This document shows positions 22,001 through 31,394 of a DNA stretch of 64,000 nt, in pieces. The stretch's first letter is position 1. Each line of letters starts with the position of its first letter. A model generated the notes under the pieces. That model did no database searches, had not been told where the DNA came from, and saw only the letters and a list, made by a program, of their open reading frames with translations. The DNA comes from Saxidomus purpurata (Eukaryota > Mollusca > Bivalvia > Venerida > Veneridae). The stretch lies in NCBI GenBank assembly GCA_022818135.1, contig JAFMSR010000003.1, positions 31,011,962 through 31,075,961 on the forward strand, in the 5' to 3' direction. Position numbers and translations under genes: made by a program.

Positions 22001-25000
22001 TAGTATAATTTTATTGAAAGAAACTTGGTATTTTATAGGTATATGAACAAAGTTCAGAACTTGGTAGAGTTTTGTGCTGCCATTCACACAAAGTCCCTTG
22101 TTCCAGACATTGTGATTGTTGATGACCTGGAGTACTATCTGCAGCAGTCTGTGGTAAGTGATTGTTTTCACTGGTATACAAGTTAACAGCCCATACTTTT
22201 AAAAGACAAAAATATACATTTTAGATTGACATAAGAACAGGGAATTCTGGGTATTAGATTTGGCTTCTGTGTTGATTTATCAAATGGACAGTCAGCACAC
22301 TATTGGATGGTAGACTTGTTGCAAACTTTCAGTCGTAGATTTGCATACTTCATAGATAGTTATTGTCAAAAATAGAATTGAGAAGTGTTAACAGCTTTAT
22401 TGCAACAATCCAAGAACATTTCCAGCTTTTTCATTTTGTAGAGAGAAAAATACAGTGAACTCTGTAATAGCGACCATCTCTAAACTGAGAGCACCTTGCA
22501 ATCAAGACCAGTAGCAAGCAAACAGTAGCTGCCAAAACTATATGAAGACTTTTAACAGTCTTAACTGCATACATGTATGTTTTGCAGGATCCTAGTCCAG
22601 AAGTTGGCTGTGCTAGACTCTGTGCTGTACTGGAAGACACAATATCCTACATTCAGTTAAAAAGGTTTGTAGGATTCCAGGTCTTTTCAGATAAGTTCTT
22701 TGGTCAAGGGGAAATATTTCTACTTCTTAGAATTAGAATTATTGTTAGTTCAAATAGTTTTTTCTTTACTGTAGAGGAGTGAAAAATGCCTTGCAGTTTT
22801 AGTTTATATAAACGTATTTTAGTTTGATTACAGGGAAACTTTTGTAGCTTATTGAATTGCTCTCAAGCACTCTTCAACGACTTGGATTCAAACCCATTCC
22901 TAAGGTGATACCTTAACCACTAAGATGATGAGGCTTGTAGTTGTTATGCTTAAGTGTTAAAATTCTTTTTAAAAGCTGCTTTGATTTGTTTGAAAGATAT
23001 CCAAGATACAAATGATTTCATTCATGGATGTGAATTGAAGTTAAAACTTTTTGCAACACTATTAATATTAAATTTTCTTACTTTAAAGATGTTTTCTACA
23101 TTTTGTATTTCTACAGTGGTGCTGGTGTGATGATGCTTGGATGTCGCAAGAAACAGTCATACGTTAACCAGATCTTTAAACATTTCAAACTAACAGTTGC
23201 AGATATCACAAGTTAGTATACATGGCTTCATTTAACGTTGATTTTTTGTCAAGCCCGCTGGCAGTGTCTTGACATAGTTGTCACTTTGGCGGTTTGGTAT
23301 ATGTGCATGCGTCAGCTTGTCCGGTGAGCTTGTTTGGGCTGTAAATTCCTCATGCATCGGAGGATTTTGAATTAACTTGGCATAATTGTTCACAACAGTG
23401 GGACAGCATGTCACACGCAAGACCAAGGTTTTTTTACCTTGTCCGGAGCATAACTTGAAAACTACTGGTTGGAATTTAATACAACTTCATACAATGGTCA
23501 AGTACATTGAGAGGAAGTGCAGTGCACAGGAACCATAACTCTATATTGACAAATGACAATGTTATTTCCCTTTGTTACTTTTCCTTGTCTGGAGCATAAC
23601 TTGAAAACTACTGGTTGGAATTCAATACAACTTCATACAATGGTCAAGCACAATGGGAGAAAATGCAGTGCACAAGAACCATAACTCTATCTTGACTAGT
23701 TACAGAGTTATTGCCCCTTGTTACTTTTCCTTGTCCTGAGCATAACTCGAAAACTATTGGTTGGAATTCAATACAACTTCCTACAATGGTCCAGCACAAT
23801 GAGAGGAAGTGCAGTGTACAAGAACCATAACTCTATCTTGACAAATAACAGAGTTATTGCCAAGGACAATATCTCTATTTTAGTTTTTAGCTCACCTGGC
23901 ACAAAGTGCCAGAGTGAGCTATTAGGATCGCTTTCCGTCCGGGGTCCGTTGTACGTCATATGTCCGTCCGTCCGCACGCACGATGGGTACCTTGGGTGGT
24001 AGGAGGTGTGGCCTAATACAATAGAAATCTATTTTCTTCATTCCGTCTTTTGTCCCATTAGTGGTCATTCTTTTGTTACTTAAGTGGTCACTCTATTGTT
24101 CGAGAACAATGGAAATACCACCTAATAACACCTTCGTATGGGTGTCTGTCCGTCCACCATTTCCTTCAAACGACATCTCCTCTGAAACCACTGGGCCAAT
24201 GTTGATGAAACTTTGCAGGGATGTTCCTTGCATGAAGCTCTATCAAAGTTGTTCAAAGAATTCCATTCCATGCAGAACTCTAGTTGCCATGGCAACAAAT
24301 AGGAAAAACTTTAAAAATCTTCTTCTCTGAAACCACAAGGCCTAGAGCTTAGATATTTGGCATGTAGCATTGTCTTGTGGACCTCTACCAAGATTGTTCA
24401 AATTATGACCCCCGGGTCAAAATTGACCCCGCGGGGGTGGTCACTTAGTTTTGCATAGGCTTATATAGGAAAAACTTTAAAAATCTTCTTCTCTGAAACC
24501 ACAAGGCCTAGAGCTTAGATATTTGGCATGTAGCATTGGCTAGTGGACCTCTACCAAGACAATTCAAATTATGACCCCTGGGTCAAAATTGACCCCGCGA
24601 GGGTGGTCACTTAGTTTTGCATAGGAATATATAGGAAAAACTTAAAAAATCTTCTACTCTGAAACCACAAGGCCTAGAGCTTAGATATTTGGCATGTAGC
24701 ATTGGCTAGTGGACCTCTACCAAGACAATTCAAATTATGACCCCTGGGTCAAAATTGACCCCATGAGGGTGGTCACTTAGTTTTGCATAGGAATATATAG
24801 GAAAAACTTAAAAAATCTTCTTCTCTGAAACCACAAGGCCTAGAGCTTAGATATTTGGCATGTAGCATGGGCTAGTGGACCTCTACCAAGATTGTTCAAA
24901 TTATGACTCCCAGGTCAAAATTGACCCCGCGGGGGTGGTCACTTAGTTTTGCATAGGCTTATATAGGAAAAACTTTGAAAATCTTCTTCTCTGAAACCAC

Positions 25001-25887
25001 AAGGCCTAGAGCTTAGATATTTAGGATGTAGCACTGCCTAGTAGATGTCTTTAAAGTTTGTTCAAATCATACCCCTGGGGTCAATATTGGCCCCGCCAAG
25101 GAGGTCACTTGTTTTACAAAGATGTATATAGGAAAACCTATTTGCTATGTAACATTGTCTTGTGGTCTTCCACCTACTTTGTTCAAATCATGCCTTTTGG
25201 GTCAAAATTGACCACACCCATTAGGCAAGTGGACTGGTATTCAGGTGAGCGATATAGGGCCATCATGGCCCGCTTGTTTTCAGCAAGATATTCTGTTACT
25301 ACAAACTTCCTCAGTTTATAAAGCAGTCTTTCGGGGGTATTAATCACATTTAGTGATAGGTCTAGTTACAATTTAGTGAAAACAGAACCGTAAGTCTATC
25401 TAAATTGATTTATGACTTTTCCTAGATTTTCGTTGCCATTGTCATATTTGAATCACAATGTCAGTCTAGCAAACCATAATTTATAAATACATGTAGATGA
25501 AAATAAGAGTGCATAACTATAACCAGCTTACTATCCCCTTTCAGTAGGAATTATTTCCATTCAAACAGCCTTTCTTGTTTCAATTTAACATTGGCAGACT
25601 TTTGTGCAGTTTTCAGAATTTCTTTACTAAAGGTATGTCAAGAGTTTTCCCTTCTGAATCATACCCTCCAGTTGGTGGCAAACATGTACTATTGAACTCT
25701 CTTGTCTCTTACATTGAAACTGATTGAATCTATTCTTGCTTTGCTTAAATTTGTAGCTGAAGACATGTGTGAGAAGATGTACAGTCTGAGTGTTCAGGGG
25801 AAGACGGCAGTATTAAATATGACATACCAAATACAAAGTTCTGGCTTGTTTGTGAAAAGTGTAACAACAGGATGTCATAATACTTGA
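19074..25887 (+). CDS. SWSAP1: SWSAP1-like ATPase (RAD51-paralogue-like recombination factor)
   Basis: Six exons: 19074-19216, 20199-20357, 22039-22153, 22588-22664, 23117-23211, 25757-25887. All introns are GT-AG, the phases fit, and the total is 720 bases (239 residues; human SWSAP1 is 229). The Walker A motif GDENCGKT (44-51) is split by intron 1 (G-AAC-TG/T-GGC). FQAAVAYA and RSPLTQMP follow, then LTFMYMNKVQNLVEFCAAIH. The Walker B-like strand is IVIVDDLEYYL (D129, D130), matching the LLLLDGLEEYL region of vertebrate SWSAP1. A third strand, SGAGVMMLGCRKK, then FKHFKLTVADIT and the C-terminal QIQSSGLFVKS follow. Known role: with the SWIM-domain protein SWS1/ZSWIM7 it promotes RAD51 filament formation in homologous recombination and meiosis. 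Start chosen at 19074, just after a possible acceptor; an in-frame ATG exists at 19017. Introns carry a Tigger MITE (intron 2) and a mosaic of tandem-core elements (intron 5). Confidence 0.9.
19300..19600 (-). repeat. decayed tandem-core element, F1-type head
   Basis: Within intron 1, CAGGTGCGCGATATAGGGC and ATGATGGCC (19550-19580) are the inverted head hairpin of the F1 elements. The preceding 200 bases (gtcacc, tgacctttt motifs) look like a worn core of the same type. Confidence 0.5.
21117..21996. mobile_element. Tigger-type MITE in SWSAP1 intron 2
   Basis: Starts CAGTCGACTCTCGAAA and ends with the complement TTTCGAGAGTCGACTG, flanked by TA (21115-21116 and 21997-21998). TIRs of this kind with a TA duplication belong to pogo/Tigger-like elements. 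The 880 bp contain repeated TTCGAACTTTCCGG blocks near both ends and no coding region. The right end lies 42 bases before the exon 3 acceptor, so it may supply part of the branch region. Confidence 0.85.
22797..22938 (-). mobile_element. tRNA-derived SINE in SWSAP1 intron 4
   Basis: On the minus strand: A box CTTAGTGGTTAAGGTA, B box GGGTTTGAATCCAAG, then a short body (agagtgcttgagagc) and a tail (aataagct ... gtaatcaaactaaaata ... ataaactaaa) similar to the SINEs at 10014 and 34246. Confidence 0.75.
23228..23885 (-). repeat. mosaic of P2-type and P1-type core units in SWSAP1 intron 5
   Basis: 23240-23430 resembles P2 units (catgcatcggaggattttga, cacacgcaagaccaagg). 23430-23880 holds three inverted P1 units (gtccggagcataacttgaaaa, ttggaattcaatacaactt, accataactctat) spaced about 142-146 bases. 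They run directly into the tail of an F1 element at 23884, so the three element types are fused. Confidence 0.75.
23884..25280 (-). mobile_element. F1 tandem-core element in SWSAP1 intron 5
   Basis: Read leftward from 25280: head AACAAGCGGGCCATGATGGC with a hairpin, and CTCACCTG following. Then a core of five units of 166 bases (cctagagcttagatatttgg at 24341, 24507, 24673, 24839, 25004). Then a (GGAC)n-like microsatellite (23953-23972) and the tail hairpin AGCTCACTCTGGC/GTGCCAGGTGAGCT plus AAAAA at 23884. The structure matches other F1 copies at 43304, 49413, 50143 and 57459. No protein is encoded. Confidence 0.85.
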
Positions 25888-28466
25888 TAGATGGATTTGT
25901 CTATAATTTATGTGGGTGAAACTTGAGGATCAGGCGGCTGTTACATCAAGGTGTACATGAGAGTATCCTTGGACATTTTCTCAGGAAGGACTTGGATTAA
26001 AGGGTGTTGGAATTCTTTTCAAAGGGGCTTCTGGATATGCAGGAGAATCATACCATCTATGAAACATAGTTTAGTGTATGAGAAAAGGCCAGTTGTTGCA
26101 ATGAAAAAAGTTTGTGTGAAAACAACGAAACATTACTATATACAAATGAAAAAAATATGCCTGTACCTATTGACCGGGTGGAGGAAGTTTGTTTGAAGTT
26201 GTGGCATGGCAAAATCTGGAATACAATTTATGCTAAAGGACTTTTGTAGAAATACCGAAAGGTTAAAAAAACTGTGTCCTAGTTTGTCGAAGGACATAGG
26301 AAATCTTACTCAGCTGTTTTCAGGATATTTATTATGTTAAAGAGTGATTGTTAAAGAATTTCATTGTTTTTATCTTCTGTTTTGTATTGTTTAAAATTAA
26401 GTACCTTATACAGTTGAGTGGTAAAAAAGTAGTATTAGATTTAAATTTAAAACTAAATATGTCACATTGTCAAATTAAAAATTTCTGGCTATTTTATGAA
26501 ATTTTGATTCCAGTTTTACCTTCTAGTTAGTACTGAAGTTACATCTCTAGTAATTTGTTGAAGTGATGACTGATGCACAGGTGTTTACTGAAACAAGCGT
26601 TCTAAGTCCCATTTGTAATTTAAATATAGAATAATAAATTCACAGATAGAATAACGATACAACGGTGTTCCATTTACTTTAAAACAATGTTGACATATAC
26701 CTTTCTTCAATATTTTTGTTGCTTCTCCACGAAAAAGCGCTGTCAGAAAGCTACTTGTTTTCAGTATCATTGAAAAAAGTACTGCATTAAACTTAAAAGT
26801 ACTTCTGGTTTAAGAAGCAATGTAAATAATGCTTTTCATACAAATAACAGTTAATTTTACATGTGAAGACATCTTTCTTGGCAATACAGGGTGTTTTAAA
26901 AATTCCTACGAGCTACATGTAATTTCACATCCAAAGTGATCAAGAGACTCTAAGCTGAAATGTACCCCTTTCAATATAACTAGGAAGTGTTGTAATACTC
27001 ACGAGATAGATTTTGTTGATTTTCATGAAACTTGATCAAAAGGTAGTATTCAACCTGAACGATGGTGTGTATGAAATTTTAGCATGTAAGGTGAAAGCCT
27101 ACAACAGGACATCAACTATAGCAAAGCCTTGTTAAGTACTCTGCATGTGACACTTTTAGATTCTAATGAAACTTAAACAATAGGATTCAGTGAGTACATG
27201 ATCTGTACAAAATCAGAGCGAAAACCTTAAATGCATACACAAGATTATAGAAATAACTTCTTAATTCTGTACAAGTCACTAATTTCCATTTAAATTTCAT
27301 CAGACTTGACAGACATGATCTGAAGATAATTTGTCTCCAGTAAATTCTAGTAAAACTTGGTCAACATGCTACATATTTCACTGTTGATTTTGTTTTTAGA
27401 TAACTTGATTTTGTCTTTTAAAGTACTGATAATCAGATCGTCTGATGATATATATGTGGCCATTATTGCCCTCTATAGGATATTACAACTACAACTAAAG
27501 CAAATAAACACAAATTTGTTCACTAACTTTATTTGCATCATTATAATAACTTACAACTAAATACACAGTAAAATCTTTCCTTGCAAAATTTCTGACTCTG
27601 TTAACAAGTGAAATTAAAAAAAAACATTCAAAAGCAGTATATAATATGTTTGAGACTTGCATTAAGATAATAGCTGTGAAATTATTGTGGGGAGATGTGG
27701 GAAGAAAATTTCAATACGAAAAAATTAAAAACTTAGAGCTGTATTAGAGTAAACTGGTCACTATTGCATGTTTGGTTGAAATTTGACCTTATCAGCAGCT
27801 ACTTTCATGAAAACTTGCAAGTTAATCAACATCTGTATACATTTTAACACAATTATTACTGATATACAATAAAATATAAATATATATAAATAAATGCACG
27901 TTATAAATTGCAAGTACCAGAAAATTGAGTATCAAAAGAATACAAGAAAATGTGTTCAGAAGCAAAAAATAAGTAATCATTCTTAGATTACTTGCTTGGT
28001 TTACTTAGTGAAATATTGCAAGAACTGCACATTTCTGTTATCAATTTCATATCCTGCACGGGATAATGGAGGTCTTATTAGGTATAAATAGTTTGCCTAT
28101 ACTTCTGCTTATTCAATGAACACCAAAAATAAATATAAAACATATTTTCTGACATTTTTCTTTAATAGTTCCATATTTTTGTATACCTATCTAGAAGTAT
28201 TCTGCCAAAACTAAAGCCTAGATTCAACCATAAAATATGGGCGAACAGAAAAAATAACCTGTATTGTATGCTTGTGCAATCTGCACAGCACCATTTTTTG
28301 TAAGAGTGCATTCAATTGGCCAAAACAAAACTCATGCATACACATGACATAAATAACGTCACTTTTGATTGGGTCATTACTACTTGTTTATACAATGACA
28401 TCAATAAAATGACTTCGCACACAACACATGAATATGTTTTCTTCTATTTCATGTTTGACATGCTAT
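25888..28466. other. SWSAP1 3' region and intergenic; no other gene seen
   Basis: Strongly AT-rich, with no coding signal on either strand. The SWSAP1 3' UTR should start here; AATAAA at about 26634 is one candidate signal. A leftward AATAAA (tttatt at 27529-27534, in ctttatttgcatc) may serve the TSPO gene instead; a similar tttatttgcatc occurs after the second TSPO exon at 36571. Confidence 0.4.
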
Positions 28467-28609
28467 ATTAATCAGTGACCGGGAAAGGATTTTTTTCTAT
28501 GTGACAAATGTCACGAATGTGTGAAAAGTTATGTGACATTTGAAATTTTTATGTGACATTTAAGAAAATGTATGTGACACTAAGAGTAAGACAATTTACA
28601 AGCCACATA

Positions 28610-28750
28610 TTAATAAATGTGCAAGACACTTGGTTTAGAATATGGCCCTGGCTGTACGAAAGTGAGGGTGCATTGTCTTCTTCCAAGTTAATGGCCAACT
28701 TCAACTTGTTGACGATTTATTGCCAGGGTGCGCAAGAAGAGAGAAAATAG
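28610..28750 (+). pseudogene. TTF-zinc-finger-like fragment, left arm
   Basis: Encodes DTWFRIWPWLYESEGAL, parallel to DTGFKIWPWQYKSVDAL in the right arm. The WPWLxY pattern is that of TTF-type zinc fingers of hAT-like transposases. The later Cys residues are largely lost. Confidence 0.45.
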
Positions 28751-28974
28751 AAATAAAATTGAAAATATTAACAGTGAAGGATAAAACCAAGAGGAAGTTA
28801 GATAAAGTGTTTGGAACTGTTGGGCTCTGAAAGAGTCAACTGACCCAGCTGACATGATATCTGCAGGCAGCTTTATAATTCCAATCTTTAATGGTGCGAG
28901 TGAAGAAGGATTGCTGTCGGTATTGGGTTCTGCAGAATGAATTGTAGAACTTACTAAAAGAATTTTATTCCGTT

Positions 28975-29441
28975 TTCATTGTCTGAATTTGTTGATGGCA
29001 ATTTTATTGTTCTGTAAAACATGTGTGACCACTTTGCACCCTGATACAAAAGCATTGTGCTTTCCAGAGTCCACAAACGTTTTACAGAACAAGGCATCCA
29101 CACTTTTGTACTGCCAGGGCCATATTTTAAACCCAGTGTCATGCTCCTTACATGGCTTGTAAACTGGCTTCCTCTTAGTTTCCCTCTTAGTCTCAGTTGG
29201 ATTCGTAAGTGGAGGAAGATTATTTAGCTGGTATTTTCCAGCTGAGCTTCGTTACACTCGTTTTGTCTACAGATATGTTAACTGAGGCTTGTAGCGTTTG
29301 TGTTGTACCCAGATCGTTGGTGTCAACGTCTTGTATGAAAGATTTTAGCAAGATTTGGCCAGCAATAGGGGCTAGTTTCCGTTTCGGAAACATTTTCTCG
29401 ATAAAACGCTTTATTTTGTGAAAGAAGCGCTTGATTGACAC
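28975..29441 (-). pseudogene. TTF-zinc-finger-like transposon protein fragment, right arm
   Basis: Minus strand: MSIKRFFHKIKRF near 29441, PKRKLAPIAGQILLKSF, then after a frame change LPPLTNPTETKRETKRKP, DTGFKIWPWQYKSVDAL, FCKTFVDSGKHNAFVSGCK and a stop near 28975. FCxxF...KHNAFVSGC resembles the TTF finger placed at the N-terminus of hAT-like transposases. No catalytic region follows, so only the 5' part of a gene survives. Confidence 0.5.
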
Positions 29442-29820
29442 CGATCATATAAACGCTTGTATTTATGGCAAAGTATACAGTAAAGCGCCTGATCGATACA
29501 CGTTTCGTACTCAAAATATTTCGATTTTTTTTGTATGCGACACAGGGCGCATTTGATGGATTTTTTATGTGACATTTTTGCATTTTATGCGCAAATGGCG
29601 CATGGCGCGTGGGTTTCCCAGTCACTGATTAATTCAGTTTATTTGCACAGAAAAGTGTCCAAATGTATATAATAAATGGGTCATTATCATAGAAATGTGA
29701 TCTAGAAACAGGATTTACCGATTAGCTCTTGTCACGGTCAGATCATACTCGTGCTCAACACTTGTATGATCCAACGCACAACTCAGGCAAATGCAGCATT
29801 CTGGATCTTGTCACTATACT

Positions 29821-31150
29821 AACTAGAGCTATCACTAAATGTGATTAATACCCCCAAAAGGATTGCTTTATAAACTGAAGAAGTTCGTAGTAACATAATA
29901 CCTTGCAAACAAACTAAAAAGAGATATTGTTCTTAGAAGTTCCTCTCATTGTGCTTGACCATTGTATGAAGTTGTATTGAATCCCAACTTGTAGTTTTCG
30001 AAAAATGCTCCAGACAGGGAAAAGTAACAAAGGGCAATAACACTGTAATTAGTCAAGATGGATTTATGGTTCCTGTGCACTGCACTTCCTCTCACTGTGC
30101 TTGACCATTGTATGAAGTTGTATTCAATTCCAACCAGAAGTTTTCAAGTTATGCTCCGGACAAGTAAAAGTAACAAAGGGCAATAACTCTGTAATTAGTC
30201 AAGATGGAGTTATAGTTCTTGTACACTGCACTTCCTCTGAGTGTGCTTGATCATTGTATGAAGTTGTATTGAATTCCAACTAGTAGTTTTCAAGTTATGC
30301 TCCGGACAAGGAAAAGTAACAAAGGGCAATAACTCTGTAATTAGTCAAGATAGAGTTATAGTTATTGTACACTGCACTTCCTCTGAGTGTGCTTGATCAT
30401 TGTATGAAGTTGTATTGAATTCTAACTAGTAGTTTTCAAGTTATGCTCCGGACAAGGAAAAGTAACAAAGGGCAATAACTCTGTAATTAGTCAAGATGGA
30501 GTTATAGTTCTTGTGCACTGCACTTCCTCTCAATGTGCTTGACCATTGTATGAAGTTGTATTGAATTCCAACCAGTAGTTTTCAAGTTATGCTCCGGACG
30601 AGTAAAAGTAACAAAGGGCAATAACTCAGTAAATACTCAAGATAGAGTTATAGTTCTTGTACACTGCACTTCCTCTGAGTGTGCTTGATCATTGTATGAA
30701 GTTGTATTGAATTCTAACTAGTAGTTTTCAAGTTATGCTCCGGACAAGGAAAAGTAACAAAGGGCAATAACTCTGTAATTAGTCAAGATGGAGTTATGGT
30801 TCTTGTGCACTGCACTTCCTCTCAATGTGCTTGACCATTGTATGAAGTTGTATTGAATTCCAACTAGTAGTTTTCAAGTTATGCTCCGGACAAGGAAAAG
30901 TAACAAAGGGCAATAACTCTGTAATTAGTCAAGATGGAGTTATAGTTCTTGTGCACTGCACTTCCTCTCAATGTGCTTGACCATTGTATGAAGTTGTATT
31001 GAATTCCAACCAGTAGTTTTCAAGTTATGCTCCGGACAAGGAAAATGCAACAGACCGCCCGACCGACCGACCGACCAACTGACCGACCGACCGACCAACC
31101 ACCGGGTGACTCCTATATACCCCCCTAAACTTCGTTTTGGGGGTATAATA
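29821..31150 (+). mobile_element. P1 tandem-core element (146-bp units)
   Basis: Head AACTAGAGCTATCACTAAAT then taatacccccaaaag. Then about eight units of 146 bases (cacttcctct at 30085, 30231, 30377 and so on). Then a CCGA microsatellite (31057-31100) and a terminal hairpin tatacccccc/gggggtata ending at 31150. No coding capacity. It lies between the TSPO stop codon and a distant polyadenylation signal. Confidence 0.85.
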
Positions 31151-31394
31151 ACCCTATTATATTATTATATACATGTACTAAACTTCCTGATTTTAGACCT
31201 TCTGTTTTGACTCTTCTTTAAAAAAAAAAAGCTTCTGAATAATATAGCAAAATGCATGTGATTTTCAAATTATTTGTAAAAAATGTTTATCCATTCTTTT
31301 TCATAACATTATGGTAAAATATTCTGGTACACTGAAAAACTAGCACCATAAAAAGCTAAGCAAATCGGTAATCATATGGTCAGAAATCTTTCCT

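Larger units (their letters stand above)
28473..29627. mobile_element. DNA element with CAGTGACYGGGAAA termini and TTF-finger-like remnants
   Basis: CAGTGACCGGGAAAGG at the left and the complement of CAGTGACTGGGAAACC at the right, flanked by ATTAAT on both sides (28467-28472 and 29628-29633). Both halves encode the same peptide in opposite orientation (see the two coding remnants), so the element has a long, diverged inverted repeat. The left arm also has repeated ATGTGACATTT motifs (28497-28577), and one copy lies in the right arm (29567-29577). Superfamily not assigned; hAT-related is a guess. Confidence 0.65.

Noticed and set aside
29821..31150. Regular repeats that might suggest a CRISPR-like array
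   Set aside because: Units are 146 bases and contiguous, without unique spacers; the sequence is eukaryotic and ends in a transposon-type hairpin.
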